Counted from the stretch's first letter, positions 9,620 through 19,230 are shown. The stretch: DNA of 64,000 nt from Accumulibacter sp. (GCA_024235695.1 JACKLX010000004.1:186001-250000); one strand, 5' to 3'. A program made the numbers and translations. Notes: generated by a model not told the origin, from the letters alone.

Positions 9620-10042
9620 GTGCTTGATCGCCCACGTCGTCCGCTGCCCACCCTGCTGATCGTCAGCACCCTGTTGCTCGGCCCTGCTGGCTGCGACCTG
9701 ATCCAGCAGAAGCTGGGACTCGAAGACCCGGCCGCCAAGGCTGCCCGGCTCGAGGCCGAGGGGCGGGCGGTCGGCGGCGGCTGCCGGCAATCGGGGCGGG
9801 CCATCGAGGACTGCTATTCGATCTATTCGTGGTTGCAGAAGGCGGCGATCTACGAGGGCTGGCGCGACATGGATGCCTACATGCGCGAGAACAAGCTGGA
9901 AACGGTCGAGCCGCAACTGCCGCCGCCGCAAGCTCCGAATGCCCGCAAGAGACGCAGTGCGCCGATGACGACGGATGCCACCCCGAACCTCGCGACCGAC
10001 GCGAGAGATGGCTCGCACGCCGACGGCAAGGGCGAGCGATAG
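9620..10042 (+). CDS. Small lipoprotein of unknown function
   Basis: The 140-residue protein starts at a GTG at 9620 and has a short basic N-terminus. A hydrophobic core and the lipobox-like GPAGC follow, so Cys near residue 18 should be lipidated and anchor the protein in the envelope. The mature part has a conserved-looking helical block (CRQSGRAIEDCYSIYSWLQK, then AIYEGWRDMDAYMREN) and a Pro-rich, charged, probably disordered tail. The family is not recognised. It is divergent from ugpB and shares an intergenic region of about 215 bases with it. An upstream in-frame start at 9473 would add unlikely sequence. Confidence 0.7.
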   Translation: MLDRPRRPLPTLLIVSTLLLGPAGCDLIQQKLGLEDPAAKAARLEAEGRAVGGGCRQSGRAIEDCYSIYSWLQKAAIYEGWRDMDAYMRENKLETVEPQLPPPQAPNARKRRSAPMTTDATPNLATDARDGSHADGKGER

Positions 10043-10143
10043 CCAGACCAGCTGCCTGGCGGTGAAAATTGCCGCGGCGACGCGTCCGTGCCGAGGCGCG
10101 CTGCGGCCGCGTGAGCAGCCACTTCGCCCCACTTGCCGGACCG

Positions 10144-11181
10144 TCAGGGCGCCGGATTGGTATAGCGCAGATGGACGCCGTCGATCTCCGCCAGCAGCGA
10201 CGGCGGCAGCTGCACCGCCAGTGCGGCGAGGTTCTCGTCGAGTTGCGCGAGGCTCGTCGCGCCGATGATCGTGCTCGCCGCGAACCAGCGCGAATAGACG
10301 AAAGCAAGCGCCAGCTGTGCCGGCGTCAAGCCGTAGCGAGCGGCAAGCTCGGCGTAGGCGGCGACCGCTGGCGCGACGTTGACCTTGCCGTAGCGCTGAC
10401 CGAAGCCGGCAAAGCGGGTGATCCGGCCGGGCGCCTGCGCGTCGTGCAGGTACTTGCCGGAAAGGGTGCCGAAAGCCAGTGGCGAATACGGCAGCAGGGC
10501 GAGATTCTCGCGGTGACAGACCTCGGCCAGCCCGCACTCGTAGACCCGGTTGAGCAGGCTGTAGGCGTTCTGCAGGGAAACCGGCCGCGGCAGTCCGTTC
10601 GCGCGCGCCAGGCGAAGGAATTCCATGACACCCCAGGGATGCTCGTTGGAGAGGCCAAAATGGCGGATCTTGCCCTCGCGCGCCAACGTCGCCAGCGCTT
10701 CCAGCGTCTCGAGAATCGGCGTCGACGCGCACTCCCTGGCCGGATCGTACTGCCATTGACCGAACATCGGCTGATTGCGCGCCGGCCAGTGCAGCTGGTA
10801 AAGATCGACGTAGTCGGTTCGCAAACGCCGTAGCGAGCCGTCGAGCGCGGCCCGCAGCCCGGCCAGATCGAAGCCCAGCCGACCATCGCGGAGCCAGCTG
10901 AGGCCGCGTGAAGGCCCGGCGGCCTTGGTCGCGACGATGATCTTGTCCCGCGACTGCCTGGCCAGCCAGTTGCCGACAATCAGCTCGGTGCGGCCGCAAG
11001 TCGCCGCCTTCGGCGGCACCGGGTACATTTCAGCGGTATCGATGAAATTGATTCCGGCGGCCAACGCGCGGTCAAGCTGCAAGTGCGCTTCGGTCTCGCT
11101 GTTCTGCTCCCCGAAGGTCATCGTGCCGAGACAGACCGCGGAAACCCGCAGGCTGCTGTCAGCAAGCGTCACGTACTTCAT
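10144..11181 (-). CDS. tas: NADP(H)-dependent aldo/keto reductase, Tas type
   Basis: The protein has 345 residues from the ATG at 11181, which follows a strong GGAGG site. It matches Tas-like aldo/keto reductases throughout. SAVCLGTMTFGEQNS opens the barrel, and the catalytic Asp and Tyr lie in NFIDTAEMYPVPP. The Lys is in IIVATKAAGP and the His in YQLHWPAR. It reduces aldehydes or ketones with NADPH in the cytoplasm; the physiological substrate is unknown. It stands as a single gene with its own leader. Confidence 0.92.
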   Translation of the reverse strand: MKYVTLADSSLRVSAVCLGTMTFGEQNSETEAHLQLDRALAAGINFIDTAEMYPVPPKAATCGRTELIVGNWLARQSRDKIIVATKAAGPSRGLSWLRDGRLGFDLAGLRAALDGSLRRLRTDYVDLYQLHWPARNQPMFGQWQYDPARECASTPILETLEALATLAREGKIRHFGLSNEHPWGVMEFLRLARANGLPRPVSLQNAYSLLNRVYECGLAEVCHRENLALLPYSPLAFGTLSGKYLHDAQAPGRITRFAGFGQRYGKVNVAPAVAAYAELAARYGLTPAQLALAFVYSRWFAASTIIGATSLAQLDENLAALAVQLPPSLLAEIDGVHLRYTNPAP

Positions 11182-11276
11182 GCGTCCTCCATCTCTCTCG
11201 CCCGAACGACGCCGGCACCCCTCCTCCTGCCCGCCATCGCCCACCGCCCACCGCCGATAGACTATCGTCTATCGTC

Positions 11277-11282
11277 TATAAT
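11277..11282 (+). promoter_or_regulatory. Candidate -10 element ahead of the DUF1631 gene
   Basis: TATAAT follows two tandem CTATCGT heptamers (11263-11276) and lies about 90 bases before the start of the DUF1631 gene. The tandem heptamers could be a protein-binding site. No clear -35 box is seen. Confidence 0.35.
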
Positions 11283-11368
11283 CCCGTCATGAAACACGCA
11301 GCCCTTCCGGTCGGCGCGCGCGCCCGCTACCATACACCAATCGCCCGCCGCCACAGCCATTAGCCGCA

Positions 11369-13441
11369 ATGGAAGATCCTTTCGAGGTCCTGCGCGCCAG
11401 CAGGGAGCTTTTTCTGAACCGCCTCCGGGAGATCGTCGGCCAGGCGGGAGTGGCCGGACCATCGCTACTCGAGGCCTTCGCTGACGAAGTCGGCAGCGCT
11501 TTCGATCAACTGGCTTCCACCCGGCCGCGCGACGAATTCGACGAGGCCGGCGACCTCACCGCGTCGCGGCTGACCCTGATGGGCGACGACCAGCTCGAAG
11601 TGGACATCCGCATTCGCGACATCGGCAGCCGTCTGCGAGACGCCGGCGGACGCGACCTGTGGCGAAGCCAGTTGCGTTACATGACGCTGTTGCGTCGGCC
11701 GAAGATGAAGGATGCCGGCAACCCGGTCGGCCCGGAGGCGATCTGCCATGGCCTGTGGGCGATTGGCGCTGCAGGAGGCGGTGACCTGGCGCAAACCCTG
11801 GCGCAGCTCGATCGGGTCGAGGAGCGGCTGCGCCAGAAGTTGTCGGGCCTTTATCGCGAAATCGACGCGCTGCTGGCAGCACACGGGATCGAGCCGGCAG
11901 CGGTACAAAACGCGCCGAGCGCCGCTGGTGCCGACGCGCAGCGCGCCGTTGGCAGCGAAGCGGGCGGCAACCCGCTGTCGGCTCTGCAGCAGGCGATGCG
12001 TCAGCGTCGAGAGGCTGACCAGCCAGCCGTCCCCGGCCAGCTGGCGGGCGGCGGCGGTGATCCGCGAGCCGGGAATCCGACCCTCGACACGGCCGCGATG
12101 GTGATGGTCAAGCACCTGTTCGATCGCCTGACGCTCCTCGAAGCCCGCTCGGCAACAGCAAGCGGCGACACCGGCGCCGGCGGTTCGGCGTCCCGCCCGC
12201 CGCTGAGCGCGCTGAAATCGACGGATCTCGACCTGCCACTCGGCAAACCCGAGGCAATCGCGCTGGACACCATGGCGATGATCTTCGAGGCGATCTTCGA
12301 CGCCAGCGAGTTGCCGGACACCGTCAAGGCGGCGATCGGGCGGCTGCAGATTCCACTGCTGAAGCGGGCCATTGTCGACCCGTCGCTGTTCGCCAACGAC
12401 ACCCATCCAGCACGCCTGCTGATCAATCGCATGGCGCGAGCGGCGATTGGCCTGCCCCGCGACGCCGGCTGGCAGCACCCGGTGTGCAAACGGATCGGCG
12501 CCGTGACCGCCGCCGTACGCGATGCCCTGGGCAAGGATGACACGCGGCTCGATCCCCATCTGGCCGAGCTTGAAGCGCTGATCGCCGAGCGTGACCAGGC
12601 GATTCGCCTGGCCGCGGCCGGGCATGTACTGCTGGTCGTCGGACACGAAAAGGAGCAACAGGCAACGCAACTCGCCAGGCGCTGGCTGCAAGCCAGCCTG
12701 GCCAGGGCCCCGGCACCGGCAATCGCCGTTTTTCTCGAGAAGTACTGGTGGCGAGTGATGGTCGCCGCAGCCCTGGCGGGTGGCAGCGATGGCACACGCT
12801 GGCGAGAGGACAGCGCCACGGCGCAGGACCTGGTCTGGAGCGTCGAACCGAAGCCCACTGCCGACGAACGCAAGCGGCTGGCCAGCGTCGCCTCGTCACT
12901 GGTCAGGCGAATCGCTGCCGGCCTCGACGAAATCGGTGTCGCCGGCCCGGAAAGGGTGCTCTTCCTCAACACCCTTTTCGACCTGCAGACCGCCGCGCTG
13001 CGCGCCCAGGCGGCAACCGCCACCGCCCCGCCAGAGGCGCCCGACGATTCCGGCTACCGGGCCGCCGGCGCCAACCCTGGCCCGACGCTGGATTCCGGAC
13101 CCCGGATCCTCGAGGGCGATGGCCTGCGAGTGCACCACCTGGGGATGTCGGCGAGCCCGCTGGCGCCCCGTCGCCCGTCGGCCAGCGATTGGCAGGTGGG
13201 CGACTGGCTGCGATTCCCGGTCCCGGACCAGGAGCCGCTGACCGGGCTCTGCTGCTGGCAAAGCCCGTCGTCGGCAACGGTCGTGCTGTTCAACCCGGAC
13301 TGGGGCGGGAATTGCGCCTTCGCGATAGCCGGCAACGCACTCGATCAGCAGTTGCGCGCCGGCCATGCGCAGATCGTCTCCCGGATGACCATCTTCGATG
13401 CCGCCGCCGAACGCGCCCTGAGCCTTCTCGGCAAGTCTTGA
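11369..13441 (+). CDS. DUF1631 family protein
   Basis: This 690-residue soluble protein belongs to the DUF1631 family, common in Beta- and Gammaproteobacteria and often mis-annotated as thymidine phosphorylase. The N-terminal part (residues 1-170) is helical, with LRYMTLLRRP and the family-typical NPVGPEAICHGLW. A low-complexity linker at about 190-270 follows, then a long helical region. The C-terminal segment, near residue 600 onward, contains VGDWLRFP and a compact beta-like domain (GLCCWQSPSSATVVLFNPD). That shape resembles PilZ-like regulatory domains, but I cannot assign it firmly. No signal peptide or membrane segment is present. Function unknown. Confidence 0.85.
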   Translation: MEDPFEVLRASRELFLNRLREIVGQAGVAGPSLLEAFADEVGSAFDQLASTRPRDEFDEAGDLTASRLTLMGDDQLEVDIRIRDIGSRLRDAGGRDLWRSQLRYMTLLRRPKMKDAGNPVGPEAICHGLWAIGAAGGGDLAQTLAQLDRVEERLRQKLSGLYREIDALLAAHGIEPAAVQNAPSAAGADAQRAVGSEAGGNPLSALQQAMRQRREADQPAVPGQLAGGGGDPRAGNPTLDTAAMVMVKHLFDRLTLLEARSATASGDTGAGGSASRPPLSALKSTDLDLPLGKPEAIALDTMAMIFEAIFDASELPDTVKAAIGRLQIPLLKRAIVDPSLFANDTHPARLLINRMARAAIGLPRDAGWQHPVCKRIGAVTAAVRDALGKDDTRLDPHLAELEALIAERDQAIRLAAAGHVLLVVGHEKEQQATQLARRWLQASLARAPAPAIAVFLEKYWWRVMVAAALAGGSDGTRWREDSATAQDLVWSVEPKPTADERKRLASVASSLVRRIAAGLDEIGVAGPERVLFLNTLFDLQTAALRAQAATATAPPEAPDDSGYRAAGANPGPTLDSGPRILEGDGLRVHHLGMSASPLAPRRPSASDWQVGDWLRFPVPDQEPLTGLCCWQSPSSATVVLFNPDWGGNCAFAIAGNALDQQLRAGHAQIVSRMTIFDAAAERALSLLGKS

Positions 13442-13511
13442 CGCGACGCCGCGCGGGCGCGCCGGCAGCCGCCCGGAACGCTCCCGGGCAGCGCCGCAAA
13501 GCCGGGCGAGC

Positions 13512-15059
13512 GTGCCAAATCGATGTATAATCGCGTTTTCTTGCGATCGAGCGTTGACTGTCTTGACCGAATTGAACGCTTCACCCGTACGTTTCACCGA
13601 CCTCGGTCTGGCGCCCGACCTGCTCAGGGCGGTCGCCGATCAGGGCTACCTCGAGCCAACGCCGATTCAGGCACAAGCGATCCCGCTCGTCCTCGCCGGC
13701 CGCGACCTGATGGGCGGCGCCCAGACCGGTACCGGCAAGACCGCCGCCTTCACGCTGCCGCTGCTGCAACGCATCCTGCCGTTCGCCAGCCCGAGCCCGT
13801 CGCCGGCGCGCCACCCGGTGCGCGTGCTGATGCTGGCACCGACGCGCGAACTGGCCATCCAGGTGCATGAGTCGGTCAAGACCTACAGCAAGCACGTTCC
13901 GATCAGGAGCTGCTGCGTCTATGGCGGCGTGGACATCAAGGCGCAGATCGCCGAGATCCGCTGCGGCGTCGAGGTCCTGGTCGCGACGCCCGGGCGGCTG
14001 CTCGACCTGGTCGAGCAGAAGTGTCTGCACTTCAACAGCGTCCAGGCACTGGTGCTCGACGAGGCCGACCGGATGCTCGACATGGGTTTCATTCCCGACG
14101 TCACGCGGATCATCAACATGCTGCCGCAGCAGCGGCAAAGCCTGCTGTTCTCGGCGACTTTCTCGGAGGAGATCAAGAAACTCGCCGACCGCATGCTCAA
14201 GGCCCCGGAACTGATCGAAGTAGCGCAGCGCAACACCGTCTCGGAAACCATCACCCACCGCGTCCATCCGGTCGCCAGCGAAGCCAAGCGCGCGCTGCTG
14301 GTCAAGCTCCTGCGCTCGTCCGATTTCAATCAGGTGCTGGTCTTCACGCGCACCAAGATCGAAACCAACCGCCTCGCGCGCGACCTGCAGCGGGCGGGCA
14401 TCGCCGCTGATTCGATTCACGGCGACAAGAGCCAGCTCGACCGCCTCAAGGCGCTGGAAGCCTTCAAGGACGGCTCGGTGCTGGTACTGGTGGCGACCGA
14501 CGTCGCCGCGCGCGGCCTCGACATCGACGAACTGCCGCACGTGATCAACTTCGAACTGCCGCGCACGCCGGAAGACTACATTCACCGGATCGGCCGCACG
14601 GGACGCGCCGGCAAGGCCGGCACGGCGATCTCGCTGGTCTCGGCGAGCGAAGTCCAGTATCTGGTGGACATCGAAAAGCTGATCCGCATCAAGGTCGAGC
14701 AGGTCGTCATAGCGGGCTTCGAGCCGGAGTACGACTACACCTACCCGCCGGGCGACAAGCACCATCGGCGGCGGCCAGCGGCACCACCACCGGCGCCGGC
14801 TTCACCGGCGACCGCACGTGGCGAACGCCCGTCGGGCCGAAGTTCGCCGCGCGATGGCAAGAGCAGCCCGGGTGGCGGGCGGCGTCCCGGCCATATCGCC
14901 GCCGACGGCTTCGATTTCAGCAAGCCCTACGAAAGCGCCGAGCCGCATCCATTGGCCGCAGCGATCGACAGTGACGCGGTGAAGCCGCCCAGCCACGCCG
15001 AACACCCGCACAAGCGACGGCGGGCGGTGGCGGCGCTACTTGGCGGACTGGGGCGCTAG
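13512..15059 (+). CDS. rhlE: DEAD-box ATP-dependent RNA helicase, RhlE type
   Basis: The helicase core is complete. In order it has the Q-motif PTPIQAQAIP, motif I AQTGTGKT, PTRELAIQ, DEADRMLDMGF and the SAT motif, then DVAARGLDID and HRIGRTGRAG. A basic, disordered tail of about 110 residues follows, typical of RhlE proteins that unwind short RNA duplexes in cold adaptation or RNA turnover. The longest frame begins at GTG 13512, but a TATAAT at 13526-13531 suggests transcription starts downstream of it. The real start is therefore probably a TTG at 13554 or 13563, which puts the conserved RFTDLGL near the N-terminus. The last 24 bases overlap the convergent phosphatase gene. Confidence 0.93.
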   Translation: MPNRCIIAFSCDRALTVLTELNASPVRFTDLGLAPDLLRAVADQGYLEPTPIQAQAIPLVLAGRDLMGGAQTGTGKTAAFTLPLLQRILPFASPSPSPARHPVRVLMLAPTRELAIQVHESVKTYSKHVPIRSCCVYGGVDIKAQIAEIRCGVEVLVATPGRLLDLVEQKCLHFNSVQALVLDEADRMLDMGFIPDVTRIINMLPQQRQSLLFSATFSEEIKKLADRMLKAPELIEVAQRNTVSETITHRVHPVASEAKRALLVKLLRSSDFNQVLVFTRTKIETNRLARDLQRAGIAADSIHGDKSQLDRLKALEAFKDGSVLVLVATDVAARGLDIDELPHVINFELPRTPEDYIHRIGRTGRAGKAGTAISLVSASEVQYLVDIEKLIRIKVEQVVIAGFEPEYDYTYPPGDKHHRRRPAAPPPAPASPATARGERPSGRSSPRDGKSSPGGGRRPGHIAADGFDFSKPYESAEPHPLAAAIDSDAVKPPSHAEHPHKRRRAVAALLGGLGR

Positions 15060-15851
15060 CGAACCGGCCGCCGGACCGGCGATCGGCGCCGGCTCGGGCA
15101 CCGGCGCCGCGACCAGTTTGAGGATCGCCAGCGAGATGTTGTCACCGTCGCCATTGCCCATCGCCCGCGCCCGATCGACCAGCAGTTCGGACGCTTCGCG
15201 CGCCGACGACGCGCCGTCGATCACCCACGCCAGTTCCTGATCGGTGAAATAGCCCCACAGGCCGTCGGAACAGAGCAGGAAGGTATCGCCTACCTGCAGG
15301 TCCTCGGCGTCGCCGAAAGCGATCTTCGGCGCTTCGACGCCGCCCAGCGAGGTCAGCAGGATATTGCGGTGAGGATGAACAAGCGCCTGTTCGGGCGTCA
15401 CCCTGCCCTGGACCACCAGTTGCGCAACGTAGGAATGATCGGTGCTGCGGAAGACGAGACTGCCGCCGCGAAAGCGGTAGAAGCGGCTGTCGCCGCAGTG
15501 TGCCCAGCTGACCTTGCCGGGTTGCAGCAGCAGCATTACCGCCGTGCTGTGCGGATCCTTCTCGTTGATGAAGCGCGAAGCCTTGATCAGCATGTGCGCT
15601 TCGTTGATGCTCGACTCGAGCAGCGTCCGCGCTGACTCGCTGCGTGCCGAAAAGCGCTCGAGGTTGTCGCGAGCGGTATGGATCACCTGCTGGGCGGCGA
15701 TCACCCCACCGGTGTGTCCACCCATCCCGTCGGCGACCACGGCCAGGGCGACGCCGCCGCCGCGGGGGTGCGGCAGGATGGCCACCCGGTCCTGCTGCTC
15801 GCGGCGGTCACCCTGGTGCTGGGCTACGCAGGCATCGATCGATATCGGCAT
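15036..15851 (-). CDS. PP2C-family serine/threonine protein phosphatase
   Basis: This 271-residue protein has the PP2C metal-site motifs. The first is DRREQQDRVAI near the start, followed by VVADGMGGHTGG, the CGDSRFYRFRGG segment, CSDGLWGYF and the final GDGDNISLAIL. It removes phosphate from Ser/Thr residues of proteins with Mn or Mg. A Pro/Ala-rich tail (about residues 250-271) follows the domain. No kinase gene lies beside it. It converges with the helicase gene and overlaps its 3' end by 24 bases. Confidence 0.9.
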   Translation of the reverse strand: MPISIDACVAQHQGDRREQQDRVAILPHPRGGGVALAVVADGMGGHTGGVIAAQQVIHTARDNLERFSARSESARTLLESSINEAHMLIKASRFINEKDPHSTAVMLLLQPGKVSWAHCGDSRFYRFRGGSLVFRSTDHSYVAQLVVQGRVTPEQALVHPHRNILLTSLGGVEAPKIAFGDAEDLQVGDTFLLCSDGLWGYFTDQELAWVIDGASSAREASELLVDRARAMGNGDGDNISLAILKLVAAPVPEPAPIAGPAAGSLAPQSAK

Positions 15852-15942
15852 TGACTGACTTTCCTGGCGGCCGGCTCATCGTCGTCGGCCGACCCGCCTG
15901 GCCAGGCAGACGGTCGACCAAGCGGATGTCGGCCTTGTTGTT

Positions 15943-16245
15943 CTAGATGTCTACCCGCCGCAGTTCACTCGGGCGCGGCAAATGGTCGCTGTGATCGGGA
16001 TGACGTTCGATATACACCCGGTGCGCCGCAACCACCAGAGCATGAACGTCGTCACGGTCCAGGGCGGGGAAATTATCGCGTACGACGCGATACGCCAGAT
16101 GCTCGAGTGACTGCCCGGCCCACCCTTGCTGCGGATCGAAAAACGGCTCGATCATCGCGAATGCTTCTTCGAAGGCCGCCCGCAAACCGGGCTTTTGCCG
16201 CCGCTCGGGCGGCGCTACCACCGTACGCTCGAGTGCCTCGCTCAT
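15943..16245 (-). CDS. Small helical protein coupled to the acyl-CoA synthetase
   Basis: The frame gives 100 residues from the ATG at 16245, which overlaps the TGA of the acyl-CoA synthetase gene (ATGA). It starts MSEALERTVV and is mostly charged and helical, with a conserved-looking centre (HLAYRVVRDNFP, then VHALVVAAHRVY). There is no signal peptide, membrane segment or cysteine motif. I do not recognise a family. Coupling to the synthetase suggests a linked role, for example as an accessory or regulatory subunit, but that is only inferred. Confidence 0.7.
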   Translation of the reverse strand: MSEALERTVVAPPERRQKPGLRAAFEEAFAMIEPFFDPQQGWAGQSLEHLAYRVVRDNFPALDRDDVHALVVAAHRVYIERHPDHSDHLPRPSELRRVDI

Positions 16246-17912
16246 TTCATGGTCTTTCCAGCCTGCACGATTCGCTCCTCCTGACGAGCACGCAATAGCC
16301 GCCGCTGGACCTTGCCGGTGGTAGTCATTGGCAGCGCATCGATGAATTCTATCGCTTTCGGCGTCTGGTAGGGTGCCAGATCCCGGCTTACCTGTTGCTG
16401 CAGTTCGTCGACCAGCGCCGAGCTGCCGGCGAAGCCCGGTTGCAGGACGACAAAGGCCTTGACCAGGGTGCCACGAACGGCGTCCGGCACGCCGATCACC
16501 GCGCAATTGGCGACCGCCGGATGCTTGAGCAGGCAGTTCTCGATTTCCGACGGGCCAATGCGATAGCCGCCACTGTTGAAGACGTCGTCGACCCGACCCT
16601 GGTACCACAGATCGCCATCGTCATCGAGCTTCGCCAGATCGCCGGTCAGCCCCCAGCCGTCGCCGACGAACTTGGCGGCCGTCGCCTCGGGATTCTGCCA
16701 GTAAGCGAGCATGATCACCGGATCGTCCTCGCCCTGGCACTGACGATGCACGGCGACCTCGCCGAGTTCGCCCGGCGGCAGCACCCTCCCCTGCTCATCG
16801 ACCACCGCCACCCGGTGCCCCGGGTAGGCCCGGCCCATCGCCCCGGGCTTCGCCGGCCAGCGCGATGCGCAGTTGCCGACGACGTAGTTCATCTCGGTCT
16901 GCCCGAACATCTCGTTGATCGTCACGCCGAGCTTCTCCCTGGCCCAGTTGAATACCGCCTCGCCGACCGGCTCGCCGGCACTCATGATGGTCCGCAGGTC
17001 AAGGTCGTATTTCGCCTTCGGCTCCGGCACCAACTTCATCATCATTTTCAATGCCGTCGGAAAAAGGAAGGTGTTGCGTATTCCGTACTTCTCGATCAGC
17101 GCAAAGGCCTTGTCGGGGTCGAATCGCCCCTGGTAGGCCAGCAAGGGCATGCCGAAGTGCCAGGTCGGCAGCAGCACGTCCCACAGACCACCGGTCCACG
17201 CCCAGTCGGCCGGCGACCAGAACATGTCGCGCGCTTGCGGAAAGGAGTCATGCGAGCAGACGAAGCCGCTGAGGTTGCCGAGCAGCGTCCGCTGCGCCAT
17301 CAACGCCCCCTTCGGCCTGCCGGTCGTGCCGCTGGTGTAGACGATCATTGCCGGGTCGTCGGCTCGGGTAAGCGCTGGCGTGTAGCGCGGCGAGGCCAGT
17401 TCAAGCACGTCCGCCCAGCACTTGACGTTGTCGCCGTGCACCGCGCCGACGCCGAGGACGTGCCGCAACTGCGGCAGCCGCTGGCGGATTTCGAGCACTT
17501 TCGGCAGTGTCGTCCGATCGACGATGGCGACGTGCGCGCCGGCGTCGCCCAGCCGGTATTCGAGCGCGTCGGGCCCGAAGAGGTGTGACAGCGGGACCGA
17601 CAGCGCGCCCATCTGGTAGATCGCGACATGCGCGATCGCCGTTTCGGGGCGCTGCGGCAGAAGGATCGCGACGCGGTCGCCAGCCAGGGTGCCGAGCGCC
17701 GCCAGCACATTCGACAAGCGGTTCGCGGCACGCTGGATGTCCCAGAAGGTATGCGCCGAAGTGAAACCGCTCTCGTCCTCGTAGTACAGCGCAAAGCGAC
17801 TGCGATCGCCGGCCCAGCGACCACAGACATCCACCGCGATGTTGAAGTGCTCGGGCACCTGCCAGCGAAAGCTCGCGCGAAGTTGTGCGTAAGTGTCGGC
17901 CTGGTTGTCCAT
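16242..17912 (-). CDS. Acyl-CoA synthetase (AMP-forming)
   Basis: This 556-residue ANL-superfamily enzyme activates a carboxylic acid to its acyl-CoA through an acyl-AMP. The P-loop-like motif YTSGTTGRPKGAL is intact. Later come FGQTEMNYVVGN, GLTGDLAKLDDDG and RVDDVFNSGGYRIGP. The C-terminal catalytic Lys lies in TTTGKVQRR. Length and motifs fit acetyl- or medium-chain acyl-CoA synthetases rather than long-chain ligases; the substrate cannot be read from sequence alone. The ATG at 17912 has a GACGAGG ribosome site. The gene lies just downstream of the glycolate oxidase genes and may share their transcript (52-base gap). Confidence 0.92.
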   Translation of the reverse strand: MDNQADTYAQLRASFRWQVPEHFNIAVDVCGRWAGDRSRFALYYEDESGFTSAHTFWDIQRAANRLSNVLAALGTLAGDRVAILLPQRPETAIAHVAIYQMGALSVPLSHLFGPDALEYRLGDAGAHVAIVDRTTLPKVLEIRQRLPQLRHVLGVGAVHGDNVKCWADVLELASPRYTPALTRADDPAMIVYTSGTTGRPKGALMAQRTLLGNLSGFVCSHDSFPQARDMFWSPADWAWTGGLWDVLLPTWHFGMPLLAYQGRFDPDKAFALIEKYGIRNTFLFPTALKMMMKLVPEPKAKYDLDLRTIMSAGEPVGEAVFNWAREKLGVTINEMFGQTEMNYVVGNCASRWPAKPGAMGRAYPGHRVAVVDEQGRVLPPGELGEVAVHRQCQGEDDPVIMLAYWQNPEATAAKFVGDGWGLTGDLAKLDDDGDLWYQGRVDDVFNSGGYRIGPSEIENCLLKHPAVANCAVIGVPDAVRGTLVKAFVVLQPGFAGSSALVDELQQQVSRDLAPYQTPKAIEFIDALPMTTTGKVQRRLLRARQEERIVQAGKTMK

Positions 17913-17963
17913 CCTCGTCGCCCTCCGCCCTGCACGAATTGCCTTGCCCGGGTCCCCGAGCGA

Positions 17964-19217
17964 TCAGGCGGCGCCGTTCAAACGCTCGTCGATCAGTTCG
18001 ATCCAGTGCCGCACGGGCGTCTTGCTGCCGCTTTGCAGGTGCGTCTGGCAGCCGATATTGGCGGTCACCAGGATCGCCGGCGAACCGGCGCCCATCGCCG
18101 CCAGCTTGTTGTCGCGCAACTGCCCGGCAAGCACCGGCTGGCTGATCGAATAGGTCCCCGCCGAACCGCAGCAGAGGTGCGGATCGGCAACCGGCGACAG
18201 CTGAAAGCCGGCGGCGGTGAGCAGCGCCTCGACGACGCCGCGAATCTTCTGCGCGTGTTGCAGCGTGCACGGCGAGTGGAAGGCGACGCGCTGACCGGCG
18301 CCGGCGTCGGTCTGGCGCAGCAGGGCCAGCAATTGATCCTGCTCGGCGGCCAGCACCTCGGACGCGTCGCGGGTGATGGCGGCGATTCGCGCCGCCTTTT
18401 CGGCGTAGCGCGGATCGCCTTTCAGCAGGTTGCCATACTCGCGCACGTGCTCACCGCAGCCCGAGGCGGTCATCACGAAGCCCTCGACACGGCCGTTCTC
18501 GACCTCCGGCCACCAGGCGTCGATCACCTGTCGCATGTCGTCGAGCGCCTTCTCCTGTGCGTGCAGGTGATAACGCAGCGCGCCACAGCAGTTGGCGGCA
18601 GGCGCCTCGAGCAGTTCGATGCCGAGCCGGTCGAGGACGCGGGCGGTGGCGGCATTGGTATTCGGCGTCAGCACCGGCTGCACGCAACCGGCGAGCGCGA
18701 TCATCCGCCGTCGATGTCCACCCGGCCGAGGCCATGGCCGGGCGGCGCCACCGGCAAGCACCGGCACCTTGTCGGCCAGTGCGGCCGGCAACAGCGGCCG
18801 CAGCAGACGGCCGACCGCCACCGCCGGCCTGAAGATCCAGCGCCGCGGCAGCGCTTCGCAGAGCAGGAAACGCGTCGCCCGCACGACGAACGGGCGCGGC
18901 ACGCGCTGCTCGACGACCTCGCGACCGATCTCGAGCAGGCGATGGTAGTTGACGCCAGACGGACAGGTCGTTTCGCATGCCCGGCAACTCAGGCAGCGAT
19001 CGAGATGGAGCTGCGTCCGTTCGCTGACCGGCTGCCCTTCGAGCATCTGCTTGATCAGGTAGATCCGCCCGCGCGGCCCGTCGAGTTCGTCGCCGAGCAG
19101 CTGAAAGGTCGGACAGGTGGCGGTGCAGAAGCCACAATGCACGCAGGTGCGAAGAATCGCGTCAGCTTCATTGCCGGCCGGCGTGCCCTTGATGAAATCG
19201 GCTAGATTGGTTTGCAT
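17964..19217 (-). CDS. glcF: Glycolate oxidase iron-sulfur subunit
   Basis: The 417-residue GlcF starts at the ATG at 19217 with an AGAGG site. Two 4Fe-4S ferredoxin clusters sit near the N-terminus (CVHCGFCTATCP, and CLSCRACETTCPSG). Two CCG-type cysteine domains follow (for example NCCGALRYHL and CCGSAGTYS). It carries electrons from the flavin subunits GlcD/GlcE to the quinone pool, allowing glycolate to be oxidised to glyoxylate. It follows glcE by 13 bases. Confidence 0.95.
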   Translation of the reverse strand: MQTNLADFIKGTPAGNEADAILRTCVHCGFCTATCPTFQLLGDELDGPRGRIYLIKQMLEGQPVSERTQLHLDRCLSCRACETTCPSGVNYHRLLEIGREVVEQRVPRPFVVRATRFLLCEALPRRWIFRPAVAVGRLLRPLLPAALADKVPVLAGGAARPWPRPGGHRRRMIALAGCVQPVLTPNTNAATARVLDRLGIELLEAPAANCCGALRYHLHAQEKALDDMRQVIDAWWPEVENGRVEGFVMTASGCGEHVREYGNLLKGDPRYAEKAARIAAITRDASEVLAAEQDQLLALLRQTDAGAGQRVAFHSPCTLQHAQKIRGVVEALLTAAGFQLSPVADPHLCCGSAGTYSISQPVLAGQLRDNKLAAMGAGSPAILVTANIGCQTHLQSGSKTPVRHWIELIDERLNGAA

Positions 19218-19230
19218 GGTCGGCTGCCTC

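Noticed and set aside
11465-12691. 408-codon minus-strand frame under the DUF1631 gene
   Set aside because: Antisense shadow of a conserved family protein.
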